Source of the DNA: Paeniglutamicibacter psychrophenolicus
GTDB lineage: Bacteria; Actinomycetota; Actinomycetes; Actinomycetales; Micrococcaceae
Direction of reading: 5' to 3'
DNA length: 64,000 bases
Assembly: GCF_030812255.1 (NCBI RefSeq)
Contig: NZ_JAUSSH010000010.1
Span: 62,001 to 126,000 of the forward strand
Position numbers and translations under genes: made by a program. Under the pieces are notes generated by a model. It ran no database searches and was not told the DNA's origin. It was given only the letters and a program-made list of their open reading frames with translations. Positions 45,073 to 54,717 of this stretch are shown here, piece after piece. The number at the start of each line of letters is the position of its first letter. The first letter of the stretch is position 1.

Positions 45073-46061
45073 CCGCCATCACCTATCGACAGGCGCTTAA
45101 CGACGCCTTGCGCTCCGAATTGCTGCGGGACGAAAACGTCATCTTGCTTGGCGAGGAAATCGGCCTCTTCGAAGGTTCCTACAAGATCACCGCCGGGCTG
45201 TTGACCGAGTTCGGGCCTCGCCGCGTGCTTGATACCCCAATCGCCGAAGAGGGGTTTGTGGGTGCCGCCATCGGTGCCGCCATGTTGGGCATGCGCCCGG
45301 TGGTGGAAATCATGACCCTGAACTTTTCCTTGATAGCGATCGACCAAATCGTGAATCACGCCGCCAAGATCCACGGCATGTTTGGCGGGCAGAGCTCCGT
45401 TCCGTTGGTGATCCGGATGCCCGGCGGGGGCGGGCAACAGCTTGCCGCCACCCACTCGCAGAACCTGGAGGTCTGGTACGCCCACATCCCCGGGCTCAAG
45501 GTCGTGGCCCCATCCTCGCCGGCGGATGCCAAGGCACTGCTGGTGGCGGCCATCCGTGACGACGACCCGGTGATCTTTCTGGAAAACCTGGCCCTCTACA
45601 ACACCCAAGGCGAGGTACCCGAGGGGAACCATGTGGTCGAGATCGGCAAGGCCTCGGTGCTGAAGGAAGGCCGGGACATCAGCGTCATCACGTACTCGCG
45701 TTCCACCACGGTGGCACTCGAGGTGGCCCGACAGCTGGAATCCGAAGGCATCTTCCTGGAAGTGGTGGACCTGCGCAGCCTGCGTCCGCTGGATCGGGAG
45801 ACGGTCTGCGCCTCGGTTCGAAAGACCGGCCGCGCCGTGGTGCTCGAGGACGACTGGCTTAGCTACGGCATCGGCGCAGAGATTTCGGCAACCCTCATGG
45901 AAGGGGCATTCGACTACCTCGATGCCCCGGTCCGGCGTGTGGCCGCCGCAGAGGTTCCCCTTCCGTATGCAAAGCCCCTCGAAAACGCCGCGCTGCCAAC
46001 CGCCAAGGACCTGATCCGCGTCATCCGCGAGCAACTCGATGCAACCGGTTTCACTCGATAG
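45069..46061 (+). CDS. pdhB: Pyruvate dehydrogenase-type E1 beta (module 2)
   Basis: A 330-residue E1 beta. Landmarks: NVILLGEEIGLFEGSYKITA, RVLDTPIAEEGFVGAAIGAA, RMPGGGGQQLAATHSQNLEV, VVDLRSLRPLD and LEDDWLSYGIGAEI. Coupled to pdhA by ATGA and followed 9 bp later by the E2 gene. Together with PdhA it would decarboxylate the 2-oxoacid and acylate the E2 lipoyl domain. Confidence 0.92.
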   Translation: MTAITYRQALNDALRSELLRDENVILLGEEIGLFEGSYKITAGLLTEFGPRRVLDTPIAEEGFVGAAIGAAMLGMRPVVEIMTLNFSLIAIDQIVNHAAKIHGMFGGQSSVPLVIRMPGGGGQQLAATHSQNLEVWYAHIPGLKVVAPSSPADAKALLVAAIRDDDPVIFLENLALYNTQGEVPEGNHVVEIGKASVLKEGRDISVITYSRSTTVALEVARQLESEGIFLEVVDLRSLRPLDRETVCASVRKTGRAVVLEDDWLSYGIGAEISATLMEGAFDYLDAPVRRVAAAEVPLPYAKPLENAALPTAKDLIRVIREQLDATGFTR

Positions 46062-46070
46062 GAGATTTCG

Positions 46071-47366
46071 ATGCCCGAGGTGATCATGCCACGGCTGTCC
46101 GACACGATGAAGGAAGGTGTCCTCAGCCGTTGGATCAAAAACGAAGGCGACCATGTCCGCGAGGGTGATGTCATCGCCGAGATAGACACCGACAAGGCCA
46201 CCATGGACCTGGAAGCCTTCGACGAAGGGGTCCTGGAGAAGCAGCTGGTCGCGGAGGGCACCACGGTACCGATCGGTGAACCTGTGGCCATCATCGGCAC
46301 CGGAACCACCACGGGGAGCCGCGAGGCACCCCCACCAACGGATGCCGCCGCATCCACCTCGGGCGCGGGGTCCCGTGCCCCCGGCGCGCAAGCGGAAAGC
46401 CAGGCGGCCGCGGCCAGCACGGACCGGCAGCAGCCTCCGGCCCGCCAGACCCAAGAACCTCCCGCGGCTGCGCCGACAACCCGCATACTCTCCTCGCCGC
46501 TGGCGCGTCGAATCGCCAAGGAGCATGACATAGACCCTGCCGACATCATCGGCACCGGACCCGGCGGAAGGATCGTCAGGGCGGATGTCGAGGCCGCGGT
46601 GACCGCCCGGGCCCAGGAGTCTGCCCCGAGGCAATCCCCGGCAGCCCAGGCCGCGCAGGCAGGCGCGGGCGACGCCGGCGGGGATTCGCTGGAAATCCCG
46701 CTGACCACGATGCGCAAGGTCATGGCCGAGCGGCTCGCCGAAAGCGCCGGCGCGCCACACTTCTTCCTGACCAACGTCGTGGTCGTTGACCGCCTGATGG
46801 CCCTCCGCGCCGAAATCAATAAACGTTTCGAGGAATCCGGGGTCAGGGTCAGCGTGACGGACATGCTGGTCAAGGCATGTGCCCTCACCCTCGAAGCCCA
46901 CCCCCGGGTGAATGCGTCCTGGGCCGGGGACAAGATCCTGCAACACCGCCGCGCACACATTGGTGTTGCGGTGGCCTTGGAGGACGGACTGGTCGTCCCG
47001 GTCGTGCGCGACGCGGCCACCAAGGGCCTTGAGGTCATCGCGGCCGAAACCCGCGCGCTGGCGCAGCAGGCACGGAACCACACCCTGGCACCGGCGCAGT
47101 TCAGTGGTGGAACATTCACGCTGAGCAACCTGGGCATGTTCGGCATAGACAATTTCACGGCCGTCATCAATCCGCCCGAGGCAGCCATCCTTGCGGTGGG
47201 CAGCACCACCCAAGAGCCTTACGTGGACGATGGGCAGCTGCTGAGCCGCCACATCATGAAAGTCACCCTCACGGCCGACCACCGGGTCCTCGACGGGGCC
47301 GTGGCGGCTGCATTCCTGCGCGACCTCAAGCGCACGCTCGAGGAACCGCTGAGGATCATCCTCTAA
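46071..47366 (+). CDS. Dihydrolipoamide acyltransferase (E2)
   Basis: A 431-residue E2 with one N-terminal lipoyl domain (Lys42 in DTDKATMDLEA), an Ala/Pro linker, a peripheral-subunit-binding domain (ILSSPLARRIAKEHDIDPAD) and a catalytic core ending in HRVLDG with the active His404 and Asp408. It forms the core of the complex and passes acyl groups to CoA. E3 is not encoded here and must be supplied from elsewhere. Third gene of the pdhA-pdhB-E2 unit. Confidence 0.93.
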   Translation: MPEVIMPRLSDTMKEGVLSRWIKNEGDHVREGDVIAEIDTDKATMDLEAFDEGVLEKQLVAEGTTVPIGEPVAIIGTGTTTGSREAPPPTDAAASTSGAGSRAPGAQAESQAAAASTDRQQPPARQTQEPPAAAPTTRILSSPLARRIAKEHDIDPADIIGTGPGGRIVRADVEAAVTARAQESAPRQSPAAQAAQAGAGDAGGDSLEIPLTTMRKVMAERLAESAGAPHFFLTNVVVVDRLMALRAEINKRFEESGVRVSVTDMLVKACALTLEAHPRVNASWAGDKILQHRRAHIGVAVALEDGLVVPVVRDAATKGLEVIAAETRALAQQARNHTLAPAQFSGGTFTLSNLGMFGIDNFTAVINPPEAAILAVGSTTQEPYVDDGQLLSRHIMKVTLTADHRVLDGAVAAAFLRDLKRTLEEPLRIIL

Positions 47367-47573
47367 AGGCCCAACCCTGTTGCCGTTCCCGGTGGCGGGG
47401 CGGGGCAGGCCTTGTGCCCATGCCTTCTTCCAGCAGGCCACCAGGCAGACCCGCGAAAGGGGCACTATCGCGGGTACCCGATCGATGGCTATGGTGAAGG
47501 GGAATGCCCCGGAGCCCAGGTGGCCAGGTCTTGGTCCCTCCGGTGGCACAAACCTGGCTGAAGGAGTCTGAAC

Positions 47574-48827
47574 ATGGGTGCTTCGAATCCGGTCAATGAG
47601 GGAGGCTCGCCGATCCGGTTGGCCGCCATAGAACACGCCAGGACGCTGCTCAACGGCGTGACTGCGTGCACACCCATCGAGACCAGCGCCTCGCTCAGCG
47701 CCCTTGCCGGGGCCACGGTGTTTCTCAAATGCGAGAACCTCCAACGGACCGGATCGTTCAAGCTTCGTGGTGCGTTCACCCGGCTTGCGGCGCTGGGCGA
47801 TGCCGAGCGCGAGCGCGGCGTGATCGCTGCCAGCGCGGGCAACCATGCCCAGGGCGTGGCCTTCGCGGCACGCGAACTGGGGATCGGCTGCATCGTCTAC
47901 ATGCCCGTCGGGGCCGCGCTTCCCAAGATCACTGCCACCCGCGGTTATGGCGCCGAGGTGCGGCTGGCCGGGGAGGACCTGGCGGAGTCCATCGATCTGG
48001 CCAAGGCCGAAGCGGCAACAAACGGATACATCTTCATTCCGCCCTTTGACCACCCGGACATCATCACCGGCCAAGCCACCTTGGGCCTGGAAATCCTGGA
48101 ACAGGTCCCGGATGTCGCCACCATCATCGTCCCCACGGGAGGCGGGGGCCTGCTCGCGGGAGTGGCAAGCGCCGTGCATCTTTCCGGGTCCCGTGCCCGG
48201 GTCATTGGCGTACAGGCCGAGGGGGCCGCTGCGTTCCCGGAATCCCTGGCCCAGGGCAGGCCGGTACGCCTGGCCCGGATGTCGACTCTCGCCGACGGGA
48301 TCGCCGTGCCCGAGCCAAGCGAGTTGACCCTGGGTATTGTGCGCGAGCACGTGGCCGAGATTCGCACGGTCAGCGAGGAACAGATCGGTGAGGCGATGCT
48401 CTTCCTGAACGAGCGGGCCAAACTGGTCGTGGAACCCTCCGGGGCGGCAGGGGTTGCCGCCCTGCTCGACGGCGCCCATGGCCTTGAGGAACCCATCGTT
48501 GTGGTCCTTTCCGGCGGAAACGTGGACACGCTGGTGCTTAACCGGGTACTGCAGCACGGCCTGGTCGCGGCCGGACGCTTCATGCAGATGATCGTGCGTG
48601 TGGCCGACAGGCCCGGATCCCTGGTCAAGTTCCTCACCGCGCTGGCGGAAACCGAATGCAACGTGGTCAGTGTCGAGCATGATCGAACCAGCAGCGGGCT
48701 GGCGGCAACCGAGGTGCAAATCGGCGTCAAGGTCGAGGCCAAGGGCCAGGAACACAAGGTGGAGATCGTGTCGGAGCTACAGCGCCTCGGGTACGAGGTC
48801 GCTTTTCCCGCCCTGGACATGGCCTGA
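47574..48827 (+). CDS. ilvA: Threonine ammonia-lyase with ACT domain
   Basis: A 417-residue PLP enzyme that deaminates threonine to 2-oxobutyrate. The PLP Lys lies in TGSFKLRGA, and AASAGNHAQGVAFAA and PTGGGGLLAGV are typical. The C-terminal ~70 residues form an ACT domain (MIVRVADRPGSLVKFLTALA), so this is the shorter TdcB/IlvA-like form with single ACT regulation. It follows the E2 gene by about 207 bp. Whether it supplies 2-oxobutyrate to the dehydrogenase upstream is an open inference. Confidence 0.92.
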   Translation: MGASNPVNEGGSPIRLAAIEHARTLLNGVTACTPIETSASLSALAGATVFLKCENLQRTGSFKLRGAFTRLAALGDAERERGVIAASAGNHAQGVAFAARELGIGCIVYMPVGAALPKITATRGYGAEVRLAGEDLAESIDLAKAEAATNGYIFIPPFDHPDIITGQATLGLEILEQVPDVATIIVPTGGGGLLAGVASAVHLSGSRARVIGVQAEGAAAFPESLAQGRPVRLARMSTLADGIAVPEPSELTLGIVREHVAEIRTVSEEQIGEAMLFLNERAKLVVEPSGAAGVAALLDGAHGLEEPIVVVLSGGNVDTLVLNRVLQHGLVAAGRFMQMIVRVADRPGSLVKFLTALAETECNVVSVEHDRTSSGLAATEVQIGVKVEAKGQEHKVEIVSELQRLGYEVAFPALDMA

Positions 48828-48886
48828 ACGATATCCCCGAAAATCTTGCGCGCGGGACGGCGGCCGGAAGATGACCATGGAATCGG

Positions 48887-50593
48887 TCAGCGGCGCCCGG
48901 CCCACAGCCCGAGCAGCAGCGGCAGCACCGACCCGATCATCAGCAGGTTGCCCAGCACCGGATCGCCGGGCCGCAGGATCGCCCCGGCAATGAGCAGGGC
49001 ACCAAAGAGGACCGCGTGGAGTACCCGGCGTCCGGTGCGCTCCAACCGGGCCACCCGGCGCTCGAGGCGCGGGTTGGCCACGGAAAGCGAGCCGTCCTCG
49101 ATCCGGGCGGCGAGCCGGTCCAGCCGGCCCGGCAGGCGCAGGGCGAGCCCTGCCGCATCCAGCACCTGCTTGGCTGCATCCTGGACGAGGTTTCCACGCT
49201 CGTCGCGCACCAGCTGCGCGGCGTAGGGCTCCACCGAGTCCCACAGGTTGAAGGCCGGATCCAGCGAGCTGCACACCCCCGAGGTCAGCGACATCGCGCG
49301 GATGATCAGCAGGAAGTCCTCCGGCAGCTGGAAGGGCAGGGACCGGATGACGTCCCCGAATTCCTCTGCGAACGCGCGGAACTCCCGCGGGTCCACCTCG
49401 CGCAGCTCGGCAAAGCCCATACCGCCAAAGCGCGCGAACAGCTGCGTCATGGCCCGCTCCAGCCCGGCGGTGTCCGCGGTGGCGACCAGCACCCCCACGT
49501 CGCTGATCGCACCGACCAGGCCCTTGCCGTCGCGGGAGGCCGCGGAAACCAGCGCCTTGCGCAGACCGCTGCGCGTGCCCGGGGGCACCTCCCCCATCAT
49601 CCCGAAGTCGATGAACGTCAGCTTCCACGGGTGCCCGGCTTCCCCGTCGGCGGCCGGGGTGATGAAGATGTTGCCCGGATGCGGGTCGGCATGGAAGTAG
49701 CCGTTGGTGAACAGCTGGTCGAACATCACCGCGGCGAACACCGGGGCCACCAGCACCGGGTCGATGCCGGCGGCGACAAGCGCCTGCACATCGGTGACCT
49801 TGATCGCCGTGACATCCTGCAGGGTCAGCACCCGGCGGGTGGTCCGCTCCCACGCGACCAACGGCACCGCGACCCGTGCGTCGTCGCCGAAGTCCACGGC
49901 AAAGCGCTCCGCATTGGCGGCCTCGTTCAGGTAATCGATTTCCTGGAGGCTGGTCCTGGCGAATTCCCCGACCAGGGCCGGCGCGTCCGCGCGCTCGGAA
50001 ACGATGCGCACGCGGCTGAGCCAGCCGGCGACCTTGCGCAACGCCGCCAAATCCGCCGCGACGATCTGTTCGATGCCCGGGCGCTGGACCTTGATGACCA
50101 CCTGGTCCAGTCCGCTGTCCGCCGCGTCGGCCGGCAGCAGCTTCGCCCGGTGCGCCTGCCCGAGGGATGCGGCGGCCAGCGGCTCCTGATCCACCCAGGC
50201 GAAGCGTTCCTCGAGTGCGGCGCCCAGCTCCTGCTCGGCCAGGGCACGGATCGCATCAAACGGCACGGGCGGAACCTCGTCCTGCAACCCCTCGAGCTCC
50301 TCGGTGATCTCCGGCGGCAGCACGTCCAGGCGGGAGGACATGAATTGGCCCACCTTGATCATCAGCCCGCCAAGCTCCAGCGCCAGGGCGTGAAAGCGCC
50401 GGGCGAATAAGCGCATCCGCTTGGGCCGGGTGCGGTCGGAGACCCTGTCCAGCCCGATCCGCGGCAGGAGGATCTCAAAGAACCAGATCCCCGCCAGGTG
50501 CCGCGCGGCGAAGCGCAGGATGCGGCGGTACCTGGCGCGGGTGTCCCCGGCCCCGGTGGCCGTGCCGGCACGGCCCCGTGGATCGGCGCTCAC
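48887..50593 (-). CDS. ABC1/UbiB family atypical kinase
   Basis: A 568-residue protein of the AarF/UbiB/COQ8 family. The KxGQ motif (MIKVGQFMSSR) at about 75, ASLGQAHRAKL, and the catalytic region GYFHADPHPGNIF and LTFIDFGMMGEV are present. Two hydrophobic helices end the protein (about 520-565). Such proteins are linked to quinone and isoprenoid lipid biology, but their substrates are poorly known. It starts 6 bp after the PadR gene and is cotranscribed. Confidence 0.9.
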   Translation of the reverse strand: MSADPRGRAGTATGAGDTRARYRRILRFAARHLAGIWFFEILLPRIGLDRVSDRTRPKRMRLFARRFHALALELGGLMIKVGQFMSSRLDVLPPEITEELEGLQDEVPPVPFDAIRALAEQELGAALEERFAWVDQEPLAAASLGQAHRAKLLPADAADSGLDQVVIKVQRPGIEQIVAADLAALRKVAGWLSRVRIVSERADAPALVGEFARTSLQEIDYLNEAANAERFAVDFGDDARVAVPLVAWERTTRRVLTLQDVTAIKVTDVQALVAAGIDPVLVAPVFAAVMFDQLFTNGYFHADPHPGNIFITPAADGEAGHPWKLTFIDFGMMGEVPPGTRSGLRKALVSAASRDGKGLVGAISDVGVLVATADTAGLERAMTQLFARFGGMGFAELREVDPREFRAFAEEFGDVIRSLPFQLPEDFLLIIRAMSLTSGVCSSLDPAFNLWDSVEPYAAQLVRDERGNLVQDAAKQVLDAAGLALRLPGRLDRLAARIEDGSLSVANPRLERRVARLERTGRRVLHAVLFGALLIAGAILRPGDPVLGNLLMIGSVLPLLLGLWAGRR

Positions 50594-50599
50594 TGCGCC

Positions 50600-51142
50600 T
50601 CAGCCCTGGGCGAGGATCGAGTACAGCTTGCGGCGGGCCTCGTCGAGCACCGCCACCGCCTCCTGCACCTGCTCCGCGGAGCCGGTGCGGCCCACCTGGG
50701 CCGCCGCCTGGGCAAGCTCGACCCCGGCCTTGGGCAGGGCGGCGAACCCCGTGCCGGAGGCCGATCCTCCCTGCTCCCAGGGAACGGATCCCTTGGCTTC
50801 GGCCACTTCCTCGCGGCCTGCCTCGGTCAGCGAGTAGACCTTGCGCCCGTTGGCTTCCTCGGTGTCCACCATCCCTTCGTCCGCCAGCAATTGGAGCGTG
50901 GGGTAGACCGAGCCGGCGCTGGGCTTCCAGCTGCCGTGGCTGCGTTCCTCGATTTCCCTGATGATCTGGTAGCCGTGCATCGGTTGCTCGGCGAGCAGGG
51001 CCAGGACGGCGGCACGGACCTCGCCACGGCCGGCACGGGTGCCGGTGCGCTTTTCAAAGCGCGAGCGCAGTTCGTCCATGGCCTGCCAGACGCCATCGAA
51101 GTTGTTGCCGGGAAATCCCCCGGCCGGGTGTGAACCATGCAT
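50600..51142 (-). CDS. PadR-family transcriptional regulator
   Basis: A 180-residue PadR regulator. A winged helix at about 45-115 (VRAAVLALLAEQPMHGYQII, GSVYPTLQLLADEGMV, GRKVYSLTEAGREEV) is followed by a helical dimerisation tail. The ATG at 51142 is seven bases from AAGGAG; a GTG at 51145 is in frame one codon earlier. It leads an operon with the ABC1 kinase, so it likely controls that gene, perhaps through TATCGTT-type repeats at 51160-51195. Confidence 0.9.
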   Translation of the reverse strand: MHGSHPAGGFPGNNFDGVWQAMDELRSRFEKRTGTRAGRGEVRAAVLALLAEQPMHGYQIIREIEERSHGSWKPSAGSVYPTLQLLADEGMVDTEEANGRKVYSLTEAGREEVAEAKGSVPWEQGGSASGTGFAALPKAGVELAQAAAQVGRTGSAEQVQEAVAVLDEARRKLYSILAQG

Positions 51143-51159
51143 CACGATCTCCTTCGGAG

Positions 51160-51195
51160 AACCTCGAACGATATATAGCGATAGTCAACGATACG
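51160..51195 (-). promoter_or_regulatory. Candidate PadR operator/promoter
   Basis: On the minus strand the segment reads TATCGTT-GAC-TATCGC-TATATATCGTT, three spaced TATCG units just upstream of the padR-type ribosome site. The repeats fit a PadR autoregulatory site; binding is inferred. Confidence 0.4.
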
Positions 51196-51238
51196 TCCGG
51201 GACTCCTTGGATGGCAATGGCTTTTCAGGCGCAAAGAA

Positions 51239-51276
51239 GCGGCCAGGTTCCCGGGAAATCCCGGGAACCTGGCCGC
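51239..51276 (-). terminator. Rho-independent terminator of the symporter gene
   Basis: A perfect 17-bp stem (GCGGCCAGGTTCCCGGG and its complement) with a 4-base loop; on the minus strand it is followed by TTCTTT. It lies 28 bp past the symporter stop codon. Confidence 0.85.
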
Positions 51277-51304
51277 CTCGGTGGTGTTGTCGAACCGATG
51301 GCCG

Positions 51305-52837
51305 CTAGATGCGGTTGGACTCGCTTTCCATGGCAAGGCGGGCCTTGCGGGACATGTGGCTGGAGCCGCGCACGTCGCCGGCCTTCCACTCGTCCCATCC
51401 CTCGCGGTCCTTCATGAACGCCTCGATCTCGTCCTTGCTGGCTTCGAGCTTCGGGTCGTGCTTGAGGTACCAGCGGGTTTCGCGCACGATCAGGCCGGAG
51501 AGCAGCAGCAGGCCGATGAGGTTCGGCAGCGCCATCAGGCCGTTCATCATGTCGGAGAAGTTCCACACGGCGGTCAGCTCGGTGGTGCAACCCACGTATA
51601 CAACCAGCGAGAAGACCACGCGGAACGGCATGACTGCCTTGCGTCCGACCAGGCGCTCGATGTTTCGCTCACCGTAGTAGCACCAGCCCAGGATGGTGGA
51701 GAAGGCGAACATGACCAGGCCGATGGTCACGATCCAGTGCCCCCACTCCCCCGGCAGGCCGAAGGTGAAGGCGTGGCCGGTCATCAGCGAGGCCTTGATC
51801 TGCTCGCCGGTGTCCGGGTCGATGTAGTTCCAGGCGCCGGTGGTGATGATGACCAGGCCGGTGCAGGTGACGACGATGATGGTGTCGATGAAGGTCTGGG
51901 TCATGGAGACCAGGCCCTGGCGCACCGGGTGGGTGGTCTGTGCCGCGGCGGCCGCGATGGCAGCCGAGCCCATGCCGGACTCGTTGGAGAAGATGCCGCG
52001 GGCCACGCCGAACTGCACGGCGATAATGATGGCCGAGCCGGCGAAGCCGCCCACGGCGGAGGTGCCGGTGAAGGCCTCGGTGAAGATCTGGCCCAGGGCG
52101 GCCGGGACCTGGCCGACGTTGGCGATCAGGATGTAGATGGCAGCGCCGACGTAGAAGACGATCATGACCGGCACGAAGCCGGCGGTGACCTTGCCGATGG
52201 ACTTGATGCCGCCGACGAGCACGATCATCGCAAGCACGGTCAGCACGGCGCCGGTTCCCCAGGTCGGGACGCTGAAGGAATTCTCCAGGTTCGCTGCAAT
52301 CGAGTTGCCCTGGGTCATGTTGCCGATGCCGAAGCAGGCGATGGTTGCGGCAATGGCGAAGAACAGCGCCAGGAACTTGCCGAACGGGCCCTTGATGCCG
52401 CGTTCCAGGTAGTACTGGGGACCGCCGGACTTCTCCCCTGCGGTGTCGGTGCCGCGGAAGCGGACACCAAGGTAGGCCTCGGAGTACTTGGCGGCCATGC
52501 CGACCAGGCCGGTGACCCACATCCAGAACAGCGCGCCCGGGCCGCCGATGCCGATGGCCGTGGCCACGCCGACGATGTTGCCGGTGCCGACGGTCGCGGC
52601 CAGCGCGGTGGTCAGTGCCTGGAACTGGGAGATGTCACCTTCGGAGCCGGCGTCCTTGCGCTTGAGCAGGCCCAAACGCAGGGCCACTCCCAGCTTGAAG
52701 AACTGCAGTCCACCCAGGCGGATGGTCAGGTAGAGCCCGGTGCCCAGCAGCAGCGGGATGAGCATGAACGGTCCCCAGATGACACTGCTGATGTCTCCGA
52801 AGAATGTTGCAAGGTCTTCCATAATTATGGTTCCCAT
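51305..52837 (-). CDS. Sodium:alanine symporter (AGCS family)
   Basis: A 510-residue integral-membrane transporter with about eleven helices. AGCS motifs are clear: SQFQALTTALAATVGTGNIV, GPGALFWMWVTGLVGMAAKY, FSNESGMGSAAIAAAAAQ and the C-terminal FAFSTILGWCYYGERN. It imports alanine or glycine with sodium. Starts at 52837 (GAGAAG upstream) and 52822 are possible; both place the first helix normally. A strong terminator follows. Expressed alone. Confidence 0.94.
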   Translation of the reverse strand: MGTIIMEDLATFFGDISSVIWGPFMLIPLLLGTGLYLTIRLGGLQFFKLGVALRLGLLKRKDAGSEGDISQFQALTTALAATVGTGNIVGVATAIGIGGPGALFWMWVTGLVGMAAKYSEAYLGVRFRGTDTAGEKSGGPQYYLERGIKGPFGKFLALFFAIAATIACFGIGNMTQGNSIAANLENSFSVPTWGTGAVLTVLAMIVLVGGIKSIGKVTAGFVPVMIVFYVGAAIYILIANVGQVPAALGQIFTEAFTGTSAVGGFAGSAIIIAVQFGVARGIFSNESGMGSAAIAAAAAQTTHPVRQGLVSMTQTFIDTIIVVTCTGLVIITTGAWNYIDPDTGEQIKASLMTGHAFTFGLPGEWGHWIVTIGLVMFAFSTILGWCYYGERNIERLVGRKAVMPFRVVFSLVVYVGCTTELTAVWNFSDMMNGLMALPNLIGLLLLSGLIVRETRWYLKHDPKLEASKDEIEAFMKDREGWDEWKAGDVRGSSHMSRKARLAMESESNRI

Positions 52838-53004
52838 ATCTTCTCGTGCGAGTGATGTATTGTGCCGGTGATCAGCGTCACAAAGCACCTATCCTACTCG
52901 AACCGACCGCCGGTCGGTGAGCGGGAGCACAGCGCGGACAGCCCACCCACGACAACCGGTAGGGTTTGTGCGATTAGAGGTGCAAAACGTCTTTGGGACA
53001 ACGA

Positions 53005-53051
53005 AAAAGACCGCCCTTTCCCCTTCCGAAGAGGGAAAAGAACGGTCTTTT
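53005..53051. terminator. Bidirectional-type terminator after the M16 peptidase gene
   Basis: AAAAGACCG at 53005-53013 pairs with CGGTCTTTT at 53043-53051, and CTTTCCC with GGGAAAG inside, closing a short loop. Runs of A and T flank both sides. It stands just past the M16 peptidase gene end. Confidence 0.75.
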
Positions 53052-53075
53052 GCAGACAAAGCGTCTTGGCGGGGA

Positions 53076-54473
53076 CTACATCCCGAAGTCGGCCGGGGAA
53101 TCGAAGGGACCCACCACGGTGATGGTGCGCGGGCGGGCGGCCAAAAGGGCCGCCAGTTCCTGCACCTGTGCCGGGGTGACGGCCTTGACGCGGTCCAGGG
53201 ACTCGTCGATGTCGTGGAAGACCCCGGTGACCAGCTCGGCCCGGCCCAGGCGCGACATGCGCGATCCCGGGTCCTCCAGGGCCAGCACCATGCCGCCGGA
53301 GAGCTGGCCGACGGCCTTGCGCAGTTCCTCGTCGGTGATGCCGTGCTCGGCGAGCTTTTCCAGCTCTTCGGCCAGCAGCTTGATGACGCGCTCGGTCTTG
53401 GCCGGGGCGCACCCGGCATACATGCCGAAGTAGCCGGCATCGGAGTACGCGGCGGAGAACGAGTAGGTGGAGTACACCAGTCCGCGCTTCTCCCGGATCT
53501 CCTGGAACAAGCGCGAGGACATGCCGCCGCCCAGGATCGCGTTCAGCACGCTCATCACGTGGCGGCGCTCGTCGGTGGCGACGATGCCGGGGCAACCCAT
53601 GATGATGTTGACCTGCTCGACGGGTCGGCGGATCACGTCGATGCGCTCGGAGCCGGTGATTTCCACCGGGACCGTGGAGCGGCGCGGCACCGGGGAGGCG
53701 CCTTCCTCAAGGTTCCAGCCGGCGGTGCGCAGCGCGGCGAGCACCTGCTCGCAGACCTCGTCGTGGTCCAGCGAGCCGGCCACGGTGATGACAAGTTCGT
53801 CGGGGGTGTAGAAGCGCTGGTAGTGCTCCCAGACGGCCTCGCGGCCGATTCCGGTGATGGCCTCGGGGGTGCCGCCGATCGGGCGGCCCAGGGCGTGTTC
53901 GCCCATCACTGCCTCGACGAAGCGCTCGTGTGCCACGTCCCCGGCGTCGTCGGCGTCCATCGCGATTTCTTCGAGGATCACGTCGCGTTCCTGCTCGAGC
54001 TCATTGGGATCGATCACCGCGGAGGTGACCATATCGGCAATGACGTCGATGGCCATGGGAAGGTCGGTGTCCAGCACGCGGGCGAAGTAGCAGGTGCTTT
54101 CCTTCGCCGTGGCGGCGTTTGACTCCCCTCCCACCTCGTCGAAGGCGGAGGCGATTTCCAGCGCGGTGCGGCGCTTGGTGCCCTTGAACAAGAGGTGCTC
54201 CAGGAAGTGTGTCGAGCCGTGTTGCCCGTCCTGCTCGTCGCGGGAACCCACTGCCACCCAGAAGCCGATGGTGGCCGAACGCTGGCCGGGCATCGCCTCG
54301 GTCAGCACGCGGACGCCACCGGGCAACACGGAGCGGCGCACCAGCGCCCCTCCGGCTTCCCCGTGGATGATGGTGGGGTCTCCCGCCTCGATGGGGGCAG
54401 CGGTGCCGGAGACGCCGCGCTCCCCTGCCTTGGCAGGGGATACTCCAACGCCGTTGAGCGGGAGGGGAATCAT
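53076..54473 (-). CDS. M16 family zinc metallopeptidase (PepR-like)
   Basis: A 465-residue insulinase-type peptidase. The inverted zinc motif H-F-L-E-H lies at 89-93 (HGSTHFLEHLLFKGT), with the third ligand in ELEQERDVILEEI. The second, inactive-like M16_C half follows (RFYTPDELVITVAGSL, GMSSRLFQEIREKRGLVYST). This is the pnp-linked pepR of Actinobacteria. An upstream ATG at 54551 is possible, but 54473 gives the expected length; its ribosome site is weak. Transcribed after pnp, with a terminator between. Confidence 0.92.
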   Translation of the reverse strand: MIPLPLNGVGVSPAKAGERGVSGTAAPIEAGDPTIIHGEAGGALVRRSVLPGGVRVLTEAMPGQRSATIGFWVAVGSRDEQDGQHGSTHFLEHLLFKGTKRRTALEIASAFDEVGGESNAATAKESTCYFARVLDTDLPMAIDVIADMVTSAVIDPNELEQERDVILEEIAMDADDAGDVAHERFVEAVMGEHALGRPIGGTPEAITGIGREAVWEHYQRFYTPDELVITVAGSLDHDEVCEQVLAALRTAGWNLEEGASPVPRRSTVPVEITGSERIDVIRRPVEQVNIIMGCPGIVATDERRHVMSVLNAILGGGMSSRLFQEIREKRGLVYSTYSFSAAYSDAGYFGMYAGCAPAKTERVIKLLAEELEKLAEHGITDEELRKAVGQLSGGMVLALEDPGSRMSRLGRAELVTGVFHDIDESLDRVKAVTPAQVQELAALLAARPRTITVVGPFDSPADFGM

Positions 54474-54658
54474 GACCACTGAGAAAGTCCTTTGCTGTAC
54501 ACAGAAAATTGGGGGGCGGACCGCGCCTTCAAAAACGCGAAACGCATTCATCTATTCTTCCACAGTGCCACCGTTAAGCCGCAGGACTATGAGCGGACTC
54601 CCAATTGGGCATACACCCCGACTGCCCCTCCCCCCATGGATTTGGCCGTTAACAGGAA

Positions 54659-54691
54659 AATCCCGGCCCACCAAAAAGGTGGGCCGGGATT
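54659..54691. terminator. Rho-independent terminator between pnp and the M16 peptidase gene
   Basis: A perfect 14-bp stem (AATCCCGGCCCACC and its complement), an AAAAA loop and T-runs on both sides. It lies 26 bp past the pnp stop, so the M16 peptidase gene must have its own promoter in the following 185 bp or depend on read-through. Confidence 0.9.
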
Positions 54692-54717
54692 TTTTATCCT
54701 AGAAGACTAGGAACTGA

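Noticed and set aside
44982-48755. A 1257-codon open frame antisense to the pdhA-pdhB-E2-ilvA run.
   Set aside because: Composition typical of antisense frames in GC-rich DNA and no family features; four certain genes lie on the other strand.
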